Shown: in pieces, positions 22,291 through 34,291 of the stretch
Numbering within the stretch: the first letter of the stretch is position 1
How the letters are laid out: every line of letters starts with the position of its first letter
NCBI GenBank assembly: GCA_905221605.1
Contig: CAJNDS010002368.1
Coordinates: forward strand, 455,001 to 519,000
Direction of reading: 5' to 3'
Length of the DNA stretch: 64,000 bases
Origin: Symbiodinium natans
Taxonomy: Eukaryota > Sar > Dinophyceae > Suessiales > Symbiodiniaceae
The notes under the pieces: model-generated
What the model was told of the DNA's origin: nothing
Seen by the model: only the letters and a program-made list of their open reading frames with translations
The model's database searches: none
Position numbers and translations under genes: made by a program

Positions 22291-22579
22291 CCAATCGCGG
22301 GAACAATGAGCCCCCTAGCCTCCCCATGCCTTTTTCGGTCTAGGGCTTAGGGGGGTTTAGGGTTCAGGGTTTCGGGCACAATGTGCCTTTTTAGACTCGG
22401 GAACAATTGAGCTGCTATACATCCGGTCTTACTTTGGCCCCCAAGGCCTTGAAACAAGTCTCAGATCCACGATGACTGGTATACTATTATCAATTACCAC
22501 GTACTCTACAGGGAATATTCAGGAGGCTTTGTGTCAGGGAATAAAAAAACATGCACCCCCCAGCCCTTAAGGCGCGCCT

Positions 22580-22640
22580 TCAGAGGACGTCAGGGAGTTG
22601 GTGCGAGCGAAAATTCGTGACAAGGTCCTTGACAGCCGAC
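22580..22640 (-). CDS. Candidate exon SAVKDLVTNFRSHQLPDVL
   Basis: Acceptor CCCTCTCGTGTGCAG|, 19 codons, then TGA. Confidence 0.35.
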
Positions 22641-23177
22641 CTGCACACGAGAGGGGTTGGCTTGAGTTTTGGGCTTATAAGGGCTTAGGTGGTGAACTTA
22701 ATTATGGTCCGGACTGCCGAACCTGACATAAACCCCCCCAAGCCTCAACCCCCCCCCCCAAACAAAAAAATCATAACAAATAAAAATGCAAACAACCTAC
22801 ATCATCGCAAGCAGTGGTGGGAGATCCATGCCAGGATGTGAAGGTTCAGGTCAAGTCCAGCGAGGGCTTGGTCTTCTTAGGGCTTAGGCTTTGGGGCTTA
22901 GGGTTTCTAGGATCTTCCCCTAATCTTCCAGTCAGGTCAAAGTCAGAAGTCCATTGCGGGCTTCGGCTTTTTACAAAGGTTCATGGTTTAGGGTTTAGGT
23001 CCTAAACCCTAAACCCTAAACCTTACCCCAAAACCCGCAACGCTAAGATCAGCAAGCGCAGTACGGCCGAAACACTGCGCACACGGACGGTAAACCGCAC
23101 ACATATTTCGCATCAAGTGAGCCCCTAAACCCTAAACTAAACCCTAAATCCCAAACCCTAAACCCTACACCCTAAAC

Positions 23178-23246
23178 CAAGTGGGTTCGGGCCGCTGTTG
23201 ACCAAGGTGTTCCGCAAAGGACGTGCGATGCCAGCTCGAACCAGCC
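23178..23246 (-). CDS. Candidate exon GWFELASHVLCGTPWSTAAR...
   Basis: Acceptor CCCGGATCAG|, 23 codons, donor CTTG|GTTTAGGG from the repeat; phase 0 at both ends. Confidence 0.4.
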
Positions 23247-23412
23247 CTGATCCGGGAACACCTTGCCCAAACCTCCCTGAACCCTAAACCCTAAGCCCGA
23301 CTCAACCTAGGCCTCAAAGGTTTGGGGGGCTTTCTGGGGCCAACCCTAAACCCTGAACGCGACAGTTCAGGGTTTAGGGGTTAGGGACTTCAAAAATCGA
23401 TCAGGGCTTAGG

Positions 23413-23555
23413 CTTCAGGGAGGGCTCAGGGCTCAGGGCTCAGGGCTCAGGGCTCAGGGCTCAGGGCTCAGGGCTCAGGGCTCAGGGCTCAGGGCTCAGG
23501 GCTCAGGGCTTAGGGCTTAGGGCTTAGGGCTTAGGGTTTAGGGTTTAGGGTTTAA
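23413..23555. repeat. (GGGCTCA)n array grading into GGGCTTA and TTTAGGG
   Basis: A dozen GGGCTCA units, then GGGCTTA, then TTTAGGG: stepwise drift in one direction. Confidence 0.9.
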
Positions 23556-23632
23556 GGGTTCAGTCTCGGCTCTTCCGCCTTCGCGCGCCGCGGGGCGCGG
23601 GGACGCTGGTGCGTCGGTCGCCACACCGAGGC
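23552..23632 (-). CDS. Candidate exon ASVWRPTHQRPRAPRRAKAE...
   Basis: Acceptor TTCTGTCGCCAG|, 26 codons of basic composition, then TAA at the repeat edge. Confidence 0.3.
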   Translation of the reverse strand, partial: ASVWRPTHQRPRAPRRAKAEEPRLNP

Positions 23633-24510
23633 CTGGCGACAGAAGGTTTAGGGTTTAGGGTTTGGGGTTTGGGGTTTAGGGTTTAGGGTTTAGGTTTTAG
23701 GGTTTAGGGTTTAGGGATTAGGGCTTAGGGTTTAGGGCTTAGGGCTTAGGGCTTAGCTTTCCTAGGGTTTCGGGCCAGGGGGTTTAGGAGGGGCTTAAGG
23801 GGTTGAGGGTTTAGGGTTTTCTAGGTTTTGGGGGGCTTTCTAGGGTTTAGGGGGTTTATAGGGTTTAGAGCTTAGGGCTTAGGAGAGGTTGAGGGGGCTC
23901 AGGGTTTGGACATCCCTGGAAGTAGGCTTAAGGGTTGGGGGTTTTAAGGTTGGCATTTGGGCTTTGGGTTTAGGTTGTTGCAGGGTTTAATGTTTTATAG
24001 GGGGGTTTGGGGTTGTTGTTTAGTGGGTAGCAACGGTTTGGTGCTTAGGGTTTGGAACCCCAAACCCTAAACCCTAAACCCTAGACCCTAAACCCTAAAC
24101 CCTAAACCCTGGTCCCTTTTTGGGTCTCCCAGAGGATACTGGAATCCGTATATAAAGCATCCTAGGACCCTATGTGGAGGCCTACAGCCATTTAGTTCTA
24201 TAGGGTCTGGGGTTTAGGGTTTGGGGTTTAGGGGGGTTACTGCTACCGGGATATAGGGGTTCAAGGGTTTAGGGGACCAGGATTTAGGGCTGAATTCTCG
24301 GCCAACTTTAGGGGCGTGTAGGTTGTAGGGATTGGGGCTTGCAGTTGCTTAGTTCCTAGGGTTTTGTGGTTCAGGTTCCTTGTTTGGCGTGTTAGGGTTT
24401 TGGGTTTTGGGGGTAAGCCGGGGATGATGTCGCGGCAAAGAATGTCAACAAGGCAACGCGCTTATACGAGAGGCAGTGGACCATTCGGGGGTGTGCACCG
24501 GAGGGATCAC

Positions 24511-24576
24511 CCCGGGAGTTGTTTAGGGGCCATCGGAGTTGGCGTTGCACGCATCATGCCAAGGCGAGCTTCTACT
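24511..24576 (-). CDS. Candidate exon VEARLGMMRATPTPMAPKQL...
   Basis: Acceptor AATTCCCAG|, 21 codons, donor CCGGG|GTGATC. The + strand is open for about 80 codons across the same island (24,421-24,660), so strand assignment is uncertain. Confidence 0.3.
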
Positions 24577-24796
24577 CTGGGAATTACGTGCTGCGCCCAA
24601 GGCTTTCAGGGATGCAGCGATTCTTTGAGGGTGGGCACTTCAGGATGTATCTGGGAACCCTATAAACCTAAACTTTAAACCCTGCACCTAAACCCTTAAC
24701 CCGAAACCCGGAACCCCAAACCCGAAACCCTAAACCCCGAACCTTTTGCACCCTAAACCCTAAATCCGAAACCCTAAACCCTGAACCCTAAAACCC

Positions 24797-24891
24797 TCAA
24801 ACACCAACAAGCCCAAACCCACTCCGAACTTGACCGCAGAAGCGGTCGGAGGCCTGCGAGGTAATCTTCATCCAAGAGGAACTCAACAGTC
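24797..24891 (-). CDS. Candidate exon LLSSSWMKITSQASDRFCGQ...
   Basis: Entry CCCCGAG|, up to 31 codons to TGA, with an earlier donor CGGA|GTGGGT. A diverged copy of its first 20 bp lies at 24,986-25,006 beyond the telomere-like array. Confidence 0.35.
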
Positions 24892-25159
24892 CTCGGGGGT
24901 TTAAGATTTAGGATTTAGGGTTTAGGGTTTAGGGCTAGGGTTTAGGGTTTAGGATGCAGGGTTTAGGGTTTAGGGTTTAGGAATCTAGGAGGAATTCAGC
25001 AGTCCTGATCTTTCGGGAGTCGGGGGTTTACGAAATACGGGTTTAGGGCTTATAGGGCTTAGGGTTACAGGTTTGGGATTTGGGGTTTAAGGATTGGGGT
25101 GTAGGGCTGGGTTCAGGCTTTCGGGCAGGTTTCGTAAACCTCCCATAAAAATAGTCTTA

Positions 25160-25236
25160 GTATCCCAGTGACCATATAATGAGGGCACCTTTTTTGGGTT
25201 GGCTAATTCATAAGGGAAAGGTACCACTGGGCTAAG
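25160..25236. mobile_element. Family-4 element, second copy
   Basis: Starts GTATCCCAGTGACC and ends GGTACCACTGGGCTAAG on the + strand. 77 bp; same inverted termini and internal GGGCACC..AAGGG core as the 43.7-kb copy. Confidence 0.5.
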
Positions 25237-25519
25237 TAGTGTATGCAATTATATTCTGTATGGAGATTTGGGGATGAAGATTGGGACAGCCAGGCGACAC
25301 AAGCCAATACTTCATGGCTCGCCCCATTTTTTAAAGGCACCTGGCAAGGAGCACCCTTGCCTTCACTTGAGGATGCCTGTTTTTCCGCAAAGGATCCGTG
25401 TATTTTTGTAGTATAGACTTGGGCCCTAAAGCTACTATATAGGAACCCCCTTAAGGCCTCAGTATATACTTTATAGGTACATGGATCCTTAGGGGTCCTT
25501 ACGCAGGTTTGATGGCCAC

Positions 25520-25616
25520 TTGCCGCTTATTCATGCGGCCATGTGTGGTGTGGTAGCGGGCCAAGCCCGGATGCCCCAATGCCATGCATTGCAGCCTGGA
25601 GCCCTCCGGCATCTCT
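25520..25616 (-). CDS. Candidate exon EMPEGSRLQCMALGHPGLAR...
   Basis: Acceptor AACGCCAG|, 32 codons ending YHTTHGRMNKRQ, donor CAA|GTGGCC. Bounded on the high side by TTTAGGG repeat. Confidence 0.4.
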
Positions 25617-25769
25617 CTGGCGTTTAGGGTTTAGGGTTTCGGGATGTTTGGGTTTAGGGTTGTTTAGGGTTTAGGGTTGTTTATTTAGGGTTTAGGGTTT
25701 AGGGTCCGCCGACCCTGGCGGCGTGTTGGATGGGAAAAGGAGGTCTTTCCCTCCTTACCCCCCAAACGC

Positions 25770-25975
25770 GAGCGTTCCCCCCCCCTACCCCTCCCCCCAC
25801 ACAACAGCCTCCGTACACCCCCCACCCCACCCACCCACCAAAACCCCCCCCACCCCCCACACCCCCACCACCACACCCCCCCAACCCCCCCCCCCCACAC
25901 CCACACCCCCACCCCAACCACACCACCCACCCTACACCCCCCCCTCCCCCCACCCACCACCCATCCCACCTGTCT
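25770..25975. repeat. C-rich CCCCACC tract
   Basis: Irregular CCACCC and CCCCCA over 200 bp, giving Pro/Thr and Gly/Trp frames on the two strands. Not coding. Confidence 0.85.
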
Positions 25976-26029
25976 TTTTGGCTTGAGCTTGTCCTGGTGC
26001 TACCCCCTACCCCCCCCCAAACGATTCAC

Positions 26030-26082
26030 AGAACTCTGCCGAGCAGGTTGGGATGCTCTTCCATGCGAGCGGGTTTAGACCT
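26030..26082 (-). CDS. Candidate micro-exon RSKPARMEEHPNLLGRV
   Basis: Entry GTTGAG|, 17 codons, donor TTCT|GTGAAT. Confidence 0.3.
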
Positions 26083-26170
26083 CTCAACTATGCTCCAGCG
26101 GGGTCGGCGGCTTGAGCCGGAGGCTCTTAAATTTAGGGTTTAGGGTTTAGGGACAGCGCCTGCCGGTGTA

Positions 26171-26281
26171 TCACTGGCCTTCCAGTGGCTTCGGCGGAAC
26201 CTGCTGTAGCATGCTATCCTGCACCCTTCCGTAGCGGGCCTGTGCCACGCCTACGACGATGTGGCTCCCCGAGTTTGGGGC
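26171..26281 (-). CDS. Candidate exon, 36 codons, GSHIVVGVAQARYGRVQDSM...
   Basis: Acceptor CAGACACACAG|; reads APNSGSHIVVGVAQARYGRV plus QDSMLQQVPPKPLEGQ, then TGA (or donor GGCCA|GTGATA at the same place). One of the clearest host frames; family not recognised. Confidence 0.5.
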   Translation of the reverse strand, partial: APNSGSHIVVGVAQARYGRVQDSMLQQVPPKPLEGQ

Positions 26282-26566
26282 CTGTGTGTCTGAGGTCCTG
26301 TTAGATGTACAGCTACCCCAAAACCTCGACCCGAAACCCTAAACCCGTTTAACCCGACTTGCTAAGTACTAGTACCCATGACTCGTCATCCCACCTAAAC
26401 GCAAGCCCCCAAACTGTGCTTACTAAAAAGTCTGCGGGGTTACGAGGCGGCTTGGGCGGTTGTTGGTACCCCAATCCCTAAACCCTAAACGCCCTAAACC
26501 CTCAACCGTACTAGGGTTTCAACCCTGAACCGTAAGCATTGAAACCCTAAACCCTAAACCCTAAAC

Positions 26567-26638
26567 CCTAGTAGGGTCTAGAGGGCAACCAAGGCCGGCT
26601 TGGCAAGGAGTGCCACATCCCAGTGTTCGCAGCTTTGT
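26567..26638 (-). CDS. Candidate exon TKLRTLGCGTPCQAGLGCPL...
   Basis: Entry CCTGCGAG|, 24 codons, donor TAGG|GTTTAGGG. Confidence 0.3.
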
Positions 26639-26849
26639 CTCGCAGGGTTCAGGGTTGAGGCTTTAGAAGCTTCAGAGATTCAGGGACTTAGGGTTTTGGG
26701 ACTTAGGGACTTAGGGACTTAAGGGTTTAGAAGCTTCAGAGATTGAGGGGTTTAGGGTTTTGGGACTTAGGGGTTGAGGGTTTTCGGACCTTGGGGGTTC
26801 AGGGTCTGTGGGTTTGGTGGTTCAGTGTTTGGAGATTAGGGATGAAGTA

Positions 26850-26960
26850 GGGTACATATTTCTTGTACCCCCAAAAGGACACCAGGTATCTACACTCACC
26901 AATATTAAAAAGGAACCTTATATACACTCACCAAAAACAGAAATATAAACCCTACTTCAG
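26850..26960. mobile_element. Family-5 element, second copy
   Basis: CCAAAAGGACACC, CACCAATATTAAAAAGGAACC and TATATACACTCACCAA align with the 15-kb copy. Confidence 0.5.
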
Positions 26961-27210
26961 GAAAAAGGGGTCGGGTGGAGGGTGTAGAGGTTTAGGTTTG
27001 AGGGTTTGGAGGATTGGGATCTAAGGCTTGAGGGCGCTCTCGGCCGGCCAGCACCACTTTTTTATTTTAGGGTTTAGGGTTTAGGGTTTAGCGTTTAGCG
27101 TTTAGGGTTTAGGGCTTAGGGCTTAGGGTGTTGAGCTGTGCACATCGTAGTTTCAGATAGAGTTTTGAAGACTCTAAGGCCATTTCCTGTCCTTCAGCCA
27201 CGGAGTAAAC

Positions 27211-27310
27211 NNNNNNNNNNNNNNNNNNNNNNNNNNNNNNNNNNNNNNNNNNNNNNNNNNNNNNNNNNNNNNNNNNNNNNNNNNNNNNNNNNNNNNNNNN
27301 NNNNNNNNNN
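27211..27310. other. Assembly gap, 100 N
   Basis: Exactly 100 N, the usual size for a scaffold join of unknown length. A tandem-repeat region follows at once, so the gap probably hides more copies. Confidence 0.99.
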
Positions 27311-29290
27311 TTAACCCTAAACCTGTCAACCTTAACCCTCTAGGGTTGGGGTGCCTACATCATCATCGGATTTGACAAGCTCTGCGGAAATTTCTATATG
27401 ACAAGGTTATAACTTATTGCTGTGGTTATAACTATGGGCTAGGTTTTGATTTTTATACACTTATGTAAACCCATTAGAATAAGGGGAACCCCATCACGCC
27501 CCAACAAGCGAAATATCCCAAACACTTTACCTTAGCTAAAATATCTCAAGCAACCATTCCCCGATACGCAACACCTGAATTCCATCATTTAACGATATAG
27601 TTTGTGTATATGTTGAATCCCAGCAAGTAGTGAAAGTGACGAGCTCTGCGGATATATGTACATGACAAGGTTACAACTTTTTGCTGCGGTTATAACTATG
27701 GTTCAGGGTTTGATTGATATACATGTAAATTCACCTATAAGAAAATGAGGGCAACCCCATCACGCCCCAATAAGCAAAACAAAACCTCTATCCCAAAAGC
27801 TTTACCTTACCTAAGATCGCTCAAGCAACCATCCCCCGATAAGCAAAACTTGAATTATCCTCTTTGTTTATATTTTGAATCCCATGAAGTAGTTTTCAGG
27901 ACATTCTCTCACAGTATTCTCGCGTCACCGGGGCGAAAGAGCCCTACAAACGTAGGCATAGCCCTGTGGGGTTTAAGGTTTGGGGATTTAAGCTCTAAGT
28001 GCTCTGGGGTTTTATGGTTCTATTGTATAGGTAATTAATGCCCAAACCTTAAACCTAATCCTTTAAACCCTATAGGGTTCAATGGTTCGACAACCTAAGG
28101 TCTGGGCATGTATACCTTCAGCACCCTTTAGGGTTAAAACCTTTGAACCTTTGGGAGCCCTGTAGGGTTTTACGGTTCTGACCCTAAACGAATCAGGGTT
28201 AATGTCTGAATGCCCGAACTTTAAACCCTTAAGATTAAAACTCTTTGAGTTTTCGTTTTAAATGCCTAAGTCCTAAACCCCAACCCCTTACACCTTAACT
28301 CTATAGGGTTTAAAGGTTCGGGTTTAGGTTGAATTGCCGGCTTAGGTTTAAATGCCTCAATCTTAAACCCTAAACCTGTCAACCTTAACCCTCTAGGGTT
28401 GGGGCGCCTACATCATGATCGGATTTGACAAGCTCTGCGGAAATTTCTATATGACAAGGTTATAACTTTTTTGCTGCGGTTATAGCTATGGTTCAGGGTT
28501 TGATTTATATACATGTAAATATCCTATAAGAAAATGAGGGTAACCCCATCACGCCCCAGTAAGCAAAACAAAACCTCTATCCCAAAAACTTTACTTTACC
28601 TAAGATAAGCTCAAGCAACCATCCCCCGATAAGCAAAACCTGAATTCTATCATGTAACCATATGGTTTGTTTATATTTTGAATCCCAGGAAGTAGTGAAA
28701 AGGACATTTGCTCACAGTATTCTCGCGTCATTGGGAAGAAAGCCCTACAAACGTAGGCATAGCCCTATGGGATTTAAGGTTTAGGGATTTAAGCTCCAAG
28801 CCCTATAGGGCTTTAAGGTTCTATCGTACAGGTAATGCCTAAACCTTAAACCCTAAGCCTTTAAACCCTGTAGGGTTGAATGGTTCAAGAAAACCTAAGG
28901 TCTGGGCATGTATACCTTCAGCACCCTTTAGGGTCAAAACCTTTGTTCCTTGTAGAGCCCTATCGGGTTTTAGGGTTCTGACCCTAAACGGTTCAGGGTT
29001 AAGGTTTAACTGCCCGAACTTTCAACCCTTAATGTTAAATCTCTATGGGTTTAGGTTTAACGTTTAAAAAAACCTAAATCTCAAACCCTAACCGCTTAGC
29101 CTTAACTCTATCGGGTTGAACGGTTAGGGTTTAGGTTTCATTGCGGGCTTACGTTTAAATGCCTCAATCTTAAGCCCTAAAACTGTCAAACCTACATCAT
29201 CGTCGACTTGTTGCTGTGGTTATAACGATGGTTTAGGGTTTAAAATATATACATTTATGTAAGCCTTTAAAAATTAAGGGGAACCGCAAT
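27311..29290. repeat. About 0.79-kb tandem repeat, two long and two partial copies
   Basis: The start GACAAGCTCTGCGG recurs at 27,371, 27,639 (GACGAGCTCTGCGG) and 28,428, with a truncated one near 29,203. GGTCTGGGCATGTATACC lies at 28,102 and 28,896. Unit spacing is 789-794 bp. No coding capacity seen; frames here are chance. Confidence 0.85.
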
Positions 29291-29301
29291 AGGCGGACGC
29301 C

Positions 29302-29302
29302 C

Positions 29303-29333
<31 letters not shown>

Positions 29334-29427
29334 CATATAATATATACATATGTATGCATATATATATATAGATAGATAGATAGATAGATATATATATATA
29401 TATATATATATATATCTATCTATCTAT
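29302..29427. repeat. (TA)n / (GATA)n microsatellite
   Basis: TATA runs broken by CATA and GATA, ending in CTATCTATC; self-complementary. Confidence 0.9.
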
Positions 29428-29439
29428 ACGCAATACAAC

Positions 29440-31620
29440 CCAAGGGCCATTACTTCAGAAACCCTCTAAGGAAGGAAAGGGACCATACTCCGGTCCAAAG
29501 CCTAAACCCTTTTTCGGGTTTTGGATTTTTAGGGTTTAGGATTGTAGCGCTTAGGGAATTCAGGGCTTAGGATTAAGATGTTTGGGGTTCAGGGTTTAGG
29601 GTTTGGGGCCTTTGGGCTTAGGGTTTAGGACTTTAGGGTTCAGACTGCAACCTAGACAGCCTTACATGTTAAACAAATAATAAACTCTCCGTCGCAAACC
29701 CTAAACCCTAAACACTACACCCCAAACCCCAAACTTTAAACCCCAAACCCTCAACCCTAAACCCTTCACCCCAAGCCCTCAACCTACGTACTCGAAACCC
29801 CAAACACTCAACCCTAATCCCAAAGCCTACCCCACCCCCCTCGTCCGGCCTACGCTCGCAGCTCATCCGCTCATTTTTTTCTTCGCGGGGGGGGGCCCGG
29901 GTCGCCCTTCCCACGCTGCGAGCCAAAGAGGCTGCATTGGGCTTATAGGACCTAGACGGTTAAAGGTTTAGGGTATGGGGTTTAGGGTTTAGGGTTTAGG
30001 GTTTAGGGTTTGGGGTTTAGGGTTTAGGGCTTGGGGTCAAGTGGGATCAACCTGCGGTGGCTAGGGCTAGGGTTTCGGGTAAGCAAGGGTTGAGGGCTTA
30101 AAGGGTGTCGGACATGGGGTACTTTGAGGGTTCAAGAGTTGTTGTGGGTTTTGTCGTGGCGAACTCTTACCCCCAACATCGAAAGAAGGGCCCGGAAAGT
30201 AGCCAAAGGATCCATACATGTATGGATTTTCTCAACTTATTGCACTTCCCCAATCTACCTCGCCCCAAAAGCCTGAAACCCGGACTGTAGGATTCCCCCC
30301 CTTTGGGGCGCAAGTACCAAGTCTCCTCGCACCTTTGCTTCGTCCTCTAAGCCCTCAGTAACTCTATGCCCTATATACAAGGAGTGCGCATTTCTGCATG
30401 TATGTAATGGCAGGTCATGTGGGTATGCACGCATGTCTGTATGTAAGTCATGGTGTCATGGTGTCATGGTATGATTGTATGCAGGTATGTAAGTATGATG
30501 GAATGTAGAGATCTGTTTGTGTGTGTATGTGTGTATGCACACCATACACACCACGCCCTGTGCCTCTAGCTGTCCTGGGGCTCAGACTTTGTGAAGCCCT
30601 AAGCCCCCTAAACCCTAATCCCTATATCTATCCCCCCTCACGCTTTGTGGGCATGTAAGGATGCTTTCTACTACCCCGAGAACGAGAAGTATAGTGCTCG
30701 GGCCACGCTAGACCCTAAACTCGACAACCCTTTGAATAAACAAAAGCAAACTACACCCCAGAACCCTAAAAACCCTATAACATTTCCTAGACCCTATATA
30801 GACCTAAGTCTGAAGCTTCTTCCCCTAAATCCTAAACCCCTCAAAAAAAAAACATGCACGACCGTGAGCCTTTGAGTCCAACCTACGAGTTCTTATCCTA
30901 AGGGCCCATGTACCTCATGATTATATACTTGGGCCCAACAGTCCCAACATAGGAGGTACCTTCAGGCCCAGGTATTCCCTACTTAGGTACATGGAACCCT
31001 AAACCCTAAACCCTAAACCCTAAACCCTAAACCCTAAACCCTAAGCCCTAAACCCTCATGGATCCTGAGGGGAAAAGAGAGCACCACCCACAGAAGGAAC
31101 CCGAAGCCTTCAACACAACGTAACGGGCTTGGGTTTAGTTTGAGGTTTAGGGTTTAGGGTTTAGAGTGTAGGGCTTAGGGTTAAGGGTTTCGGGCTTAGA
31201 ATATAACCCCTAAGCCCGCTCAGCTCGAAACCCAAAGCCCCTGAAAGTGTCTAGGGTTGAAGTGCTACGTTGGGTTGAGCCCTCAACCCTAAACCGTAAA
31301 AACCAAAAACAAATACACAACGCTAAATGCACAGAATGCCCCCCCCCCCCCCCCCCCCCCCCCTCCCCCCCGGCAAAAAAAAGAACGAGCATCCCTTACT
31401 AAACAAAAAGCAAGCCCGAAACAAAAAGTGAGGGTAAACACCCTAACAGAAAACAAGAACAGGAGGCTAAACACCCTAACAACCCTAAACCATGCAAACC
31501 CTAAACCCTGAACCCCTTAAACAAGACCTAAAAATGAAAAAACACAAACAACTTCAAAAAACACAAAAAGCAATAAAATAAACTAAAAAGCATAAAGAAA
31601 AAACTAAAAAGAATAAAAAA
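29440..31620. other. Mixed non-coding stretch
   Basis: Short telomere-like blocks (29,700; 29,975-30,035; 30,990-31,055), a TATG-rich patch at 30,390-30,545 and family-6 and family-7 elements. No convincing exon found. Confidence 0.5.
30900..30995. mobile_element. Family-7 element (ACTTGGGCC / GGTACATGG)
   Basis: Shared words ATACTTGGGCC, TAGGAGGTACC or CCTCCTATAC, and TAGGTACATGG with 5,475-5,570 and 25,425-25,500. Confidence 0.4.
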
Positions 31621-31625
31621 AAATC

Positions 31626-31699
31626 CCTGGGGTCCATGGCGGCTCGAAGATGCTCCGCGAACTGCATCTGCTGCAGCTGCTGCTGCCTCTTTGGGGGAA
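31626..31699 (-). CDS. Candidate exon PPKRQQQLQQMQFAEHLRAA...
   Basis: Acceptor CCCTTCGCAG|, 24 codons, Gln-rich helix ending MDPR; the exit is a GA donor (CAGG|GATTTT). No telomere-like repeat directly adjoins. Confidence 0.45.
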
Positions 31700-32210
31700 C
31701 TGCGAAGGGCCGCCCCCCCCCCCCCTTTACGGGGGGAAGAGGAGGTTTGTTTGGGGTTTAGGGTTTGGGGTTTAGGGTTTGGGGTTTAGGGTTTGGGGTT
31801 TAGGGTTTGAGGTTTAGGGGTTAGGGTTTTTGGGGCTTGGGGTCCGGGGAAGATGGGTTTTAGGGCTTCTTAGGGGTCTTCGTAGGGCTTTTGGGGGTTT
31901 TAGGGCTTAGGGTGGTTCAGGGTTTGGGGTAGGGTTGAGGGTTTAGGGTTCAGAGATATAAGGTTTAGGGCTTTACGATGTAGGGCTCATCAAAGTTTAG
32001 GGTTCAAGAGGCTCCTTGCCCTAAACCGCACACTCTCAAAACCCCAAGCTCGCAATTCCCAAAACTTGTCTCATTCGGCCTTGTGAGATTTGTGTCTTAG
32101 GATCTTTGGGTACCGGGCGTTCAAGACTCACAAAGGGTCTAGGTGTTTAGGGTCTTAAACCAAAAAACCAAAAAACCCTAAACCCTAAACCCTAAACCCT
32201 AAACCCTAAC

Positions 32211-32272
32211 CCTCCCTCGACCCCTGGTGCTGGTCCAGCCTTTGCAGCACATCCAGCCGCATCACCAGGAGC
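32211..32272 (-). CDS. Candidate exon LLVMRLDVLQRLDQHQGSRE
   Basis: Acceptor TTTTTTGCTGCCAG|, 20 codons of amphipathic helix, donor GAGG|GTTAGGG supplied by the repeat. Phase does not match 32,899 directly. Confidence 0.45.
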
Positions 32273-32898
32273 CTGGCAGCAAAAAAAACACGGTAATTAC
32301 CGCGCGCAAACTGCAAACTTCTTCAGGAATGAAGAAAACGGTTCAGCTGAAAGATGCTAACCCTAAACCCTAAACCCCAAACCCCAAACCCCAAACCCTA
32401 AACCCTAAACCCAGAGTCATAAACCCCAAGCCTCAAACACACACCCCCAATACCCTGCGCACCCTTGTGTCTGAAACCGCCAACCCTAAATCCTAAGCTC
32501 GATGCGACCTAAATAGACCAACCCTAAAGGGTTTAGGGTTTAGGGTTTAGGATTTAGGGTTTAGGGTTTAGGGTTGGGGGTCCTCAAAGCCTGAACCCTA
32601 AGCCCTGAACCCAAAAGTTAGAAGTGGAGGTCTAGCTTGGATAACGACTAATATTCTCGCTGGATATAGTCCTATTTAGGCACTTGCAACCCTACTTATA
32701 CCTGCACATGAACCTTCAAGTAGCCCCAAACCCCAAACCCCAAACCCTAAATTCAAAACCCTAAACCCTAAACCCTAAGCCCTGAACCCTGAACCCTAAA
32801 CCCTAAACCCTAAACCCCAAACCCTAAACCCTAAACTCCAAACCCCAAACCCTAAACCCTAAACTCCAAACCCTAAACCCCAAACCGCAAATCCACAC

Positions 32899-32950
32899 CC
32901 TGGGCGCCGTGCTCCTCACCGAGCAGCTTCTTGAGCTTGCTCTCCCATTC
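32899..32950 (-). CDS. Candidate exon EWESKLKKLLGEEHGAQ
   Basis: Acceptor CACCCCTACAG|, 17 codons with helical composition, donor CAGG|GTGTGG (an inner |GTGAGG is an alternative). Confidence 0.45.
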
Positions 32951-33402
32951 CTGTAGGGGTGTTAGGGTTTAGGGTTTAGGGTTTAGGGTGCAGGGTTTAG
33001 GGTTCAGGGTTTAGGGTGCAGGGTTTAGGGTTCAGGGCTTAGGGGTGTTTTGGGTGTTTAGGGCTTAGGGTGTCTTTGATGGGTGTGTTTAGGGTTTAGG
33101 GTGTGTTCAGGATTCAGGGTGTTTAGGGTTTGGGGTTTAAGTTACAGTCTAGGGGGGGTGGGGTTATGGTTGAATGAAGTGGTTCGGGTGTTGTGGCTTG
33201 GGGCGATTTGGGGTTTGTGCCTGGCTTATCTCTACTACCCTAACGGTGGATGGATTTGGGGGTTTCCGAAATTAGGGGCAGCTTATCGGGGTCCTTCTTT
33301 ATAAGGGAATCCCACTACTGACGGGGTTTAGTTTAGGGCCCCCTGTTTTCTTAAACCCCCATTTCGGGTTTGGGGCTTAGGGTGCGCGACTCAGAATCGT
33401 AC

Positions 33403-33435
33403 CTCCCGCATGGCGTCGCGAAGTGCCCGTCGCAC
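33403..33435 (-). CDS. Candidate micro-exon VRRALRDAMRE
   Basis: Acceptor CATCTTGCCAG|, 11 codons, donor GAG|GTACGA. Both splice sites look strong. Confidence 0.35.
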
Positions 33436-34234
33436 CTGGCAAGATGTTCGTTCAATTGTTTTAAGAAGAGTTTGAATACAACTGGTTATTAGTAAAACTA
33501 CTATTTATTATGATTGTTGGCTAGGGTGATACGTTGCAGGAAGTCAAGCTATCATTGCTTTAGGGTTTTGAGGTTTAGGGCGTTTAGGGTCCTTATCCCC
33601 CCATATGCTCCCAAACCTCAAACCCCAAACCATAAACCCTAAACCCCAAACCCCACCTCGAACTGCCCATCCCTAAGCCCTAAACCCTAAACCCCAGACC
33701 CTACAAACTGAGCCCTTACAGACACCCGGGGTGGGAAACTCACTTCTAGGGGTTTGGACCCTTAAGGTTGTACCTCGGGTTTTGGGAACCTGCCTAAAGA
33801 TTCTTAAGGTAACATAAGGGCCATATTAGGAGTGTACTTAGCAGAACCTTAAGAAAAGGGCGACTGGGGGGGGGGGGTGTTTAGGGATTAGGCACAAACC
33901 CTAAACCCTAAACCCTCAACCTTGAGCCCTAAACCCTAAACCCTGAAGCTTTAACCCGAACCCTAAACCCTAAACTGGGACTCCATTTACCTGCAGTTTA
34001 GGGATTTAGGTCTTAGGGTGATCTACCTGGGAAATTTCTAAGATTGGAGTTACGGGTAAGCACTTGCTTCGACCTGCAGCTGAAGCCGCTGCTGGTTAGT
34101 GTAGGGTTTAGGGCTTAGGGCTTAGGGCTTAGGGCTTAGGGTTTAGGGCTTAGGGCTTAGGGCTTGGGGTTTAGGGTTTAGGGTTTAGGGCTTAGGGTTC
34201 AGGGTTCAGGAACCAGGGCTTAGACCAAAACAAC

Positions 34235-34291
34235 TCTTCCTCTTGACGGCCGGCTGGCCTCGTCCACAACCGTGCGCGAGGAGTCATCCAT
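34235..34291 (-). CDS. Candidate exon MDDSSRTVVDEASRPSRGR
   Basis: Acceptor CTTGACCTGCAG|ATG, 19 codons, donor AAGA|GTTGTT. Highly charged; no family recognised. Confidence 0.4.

Noticed and set aside
25685-26143. Pro-rich and Gly/Trp-rich frames on both strands
   Set aside because: Both come from a C-rich CCCCACC tract; overlapping long frames on opposite strands are expected from low complexity.
27745-28038. 97-aa + frame in the 0.8-kb tandem repeat
   Set aside because: Not maintained in the second copy of the unit, so unlikely to be coding.
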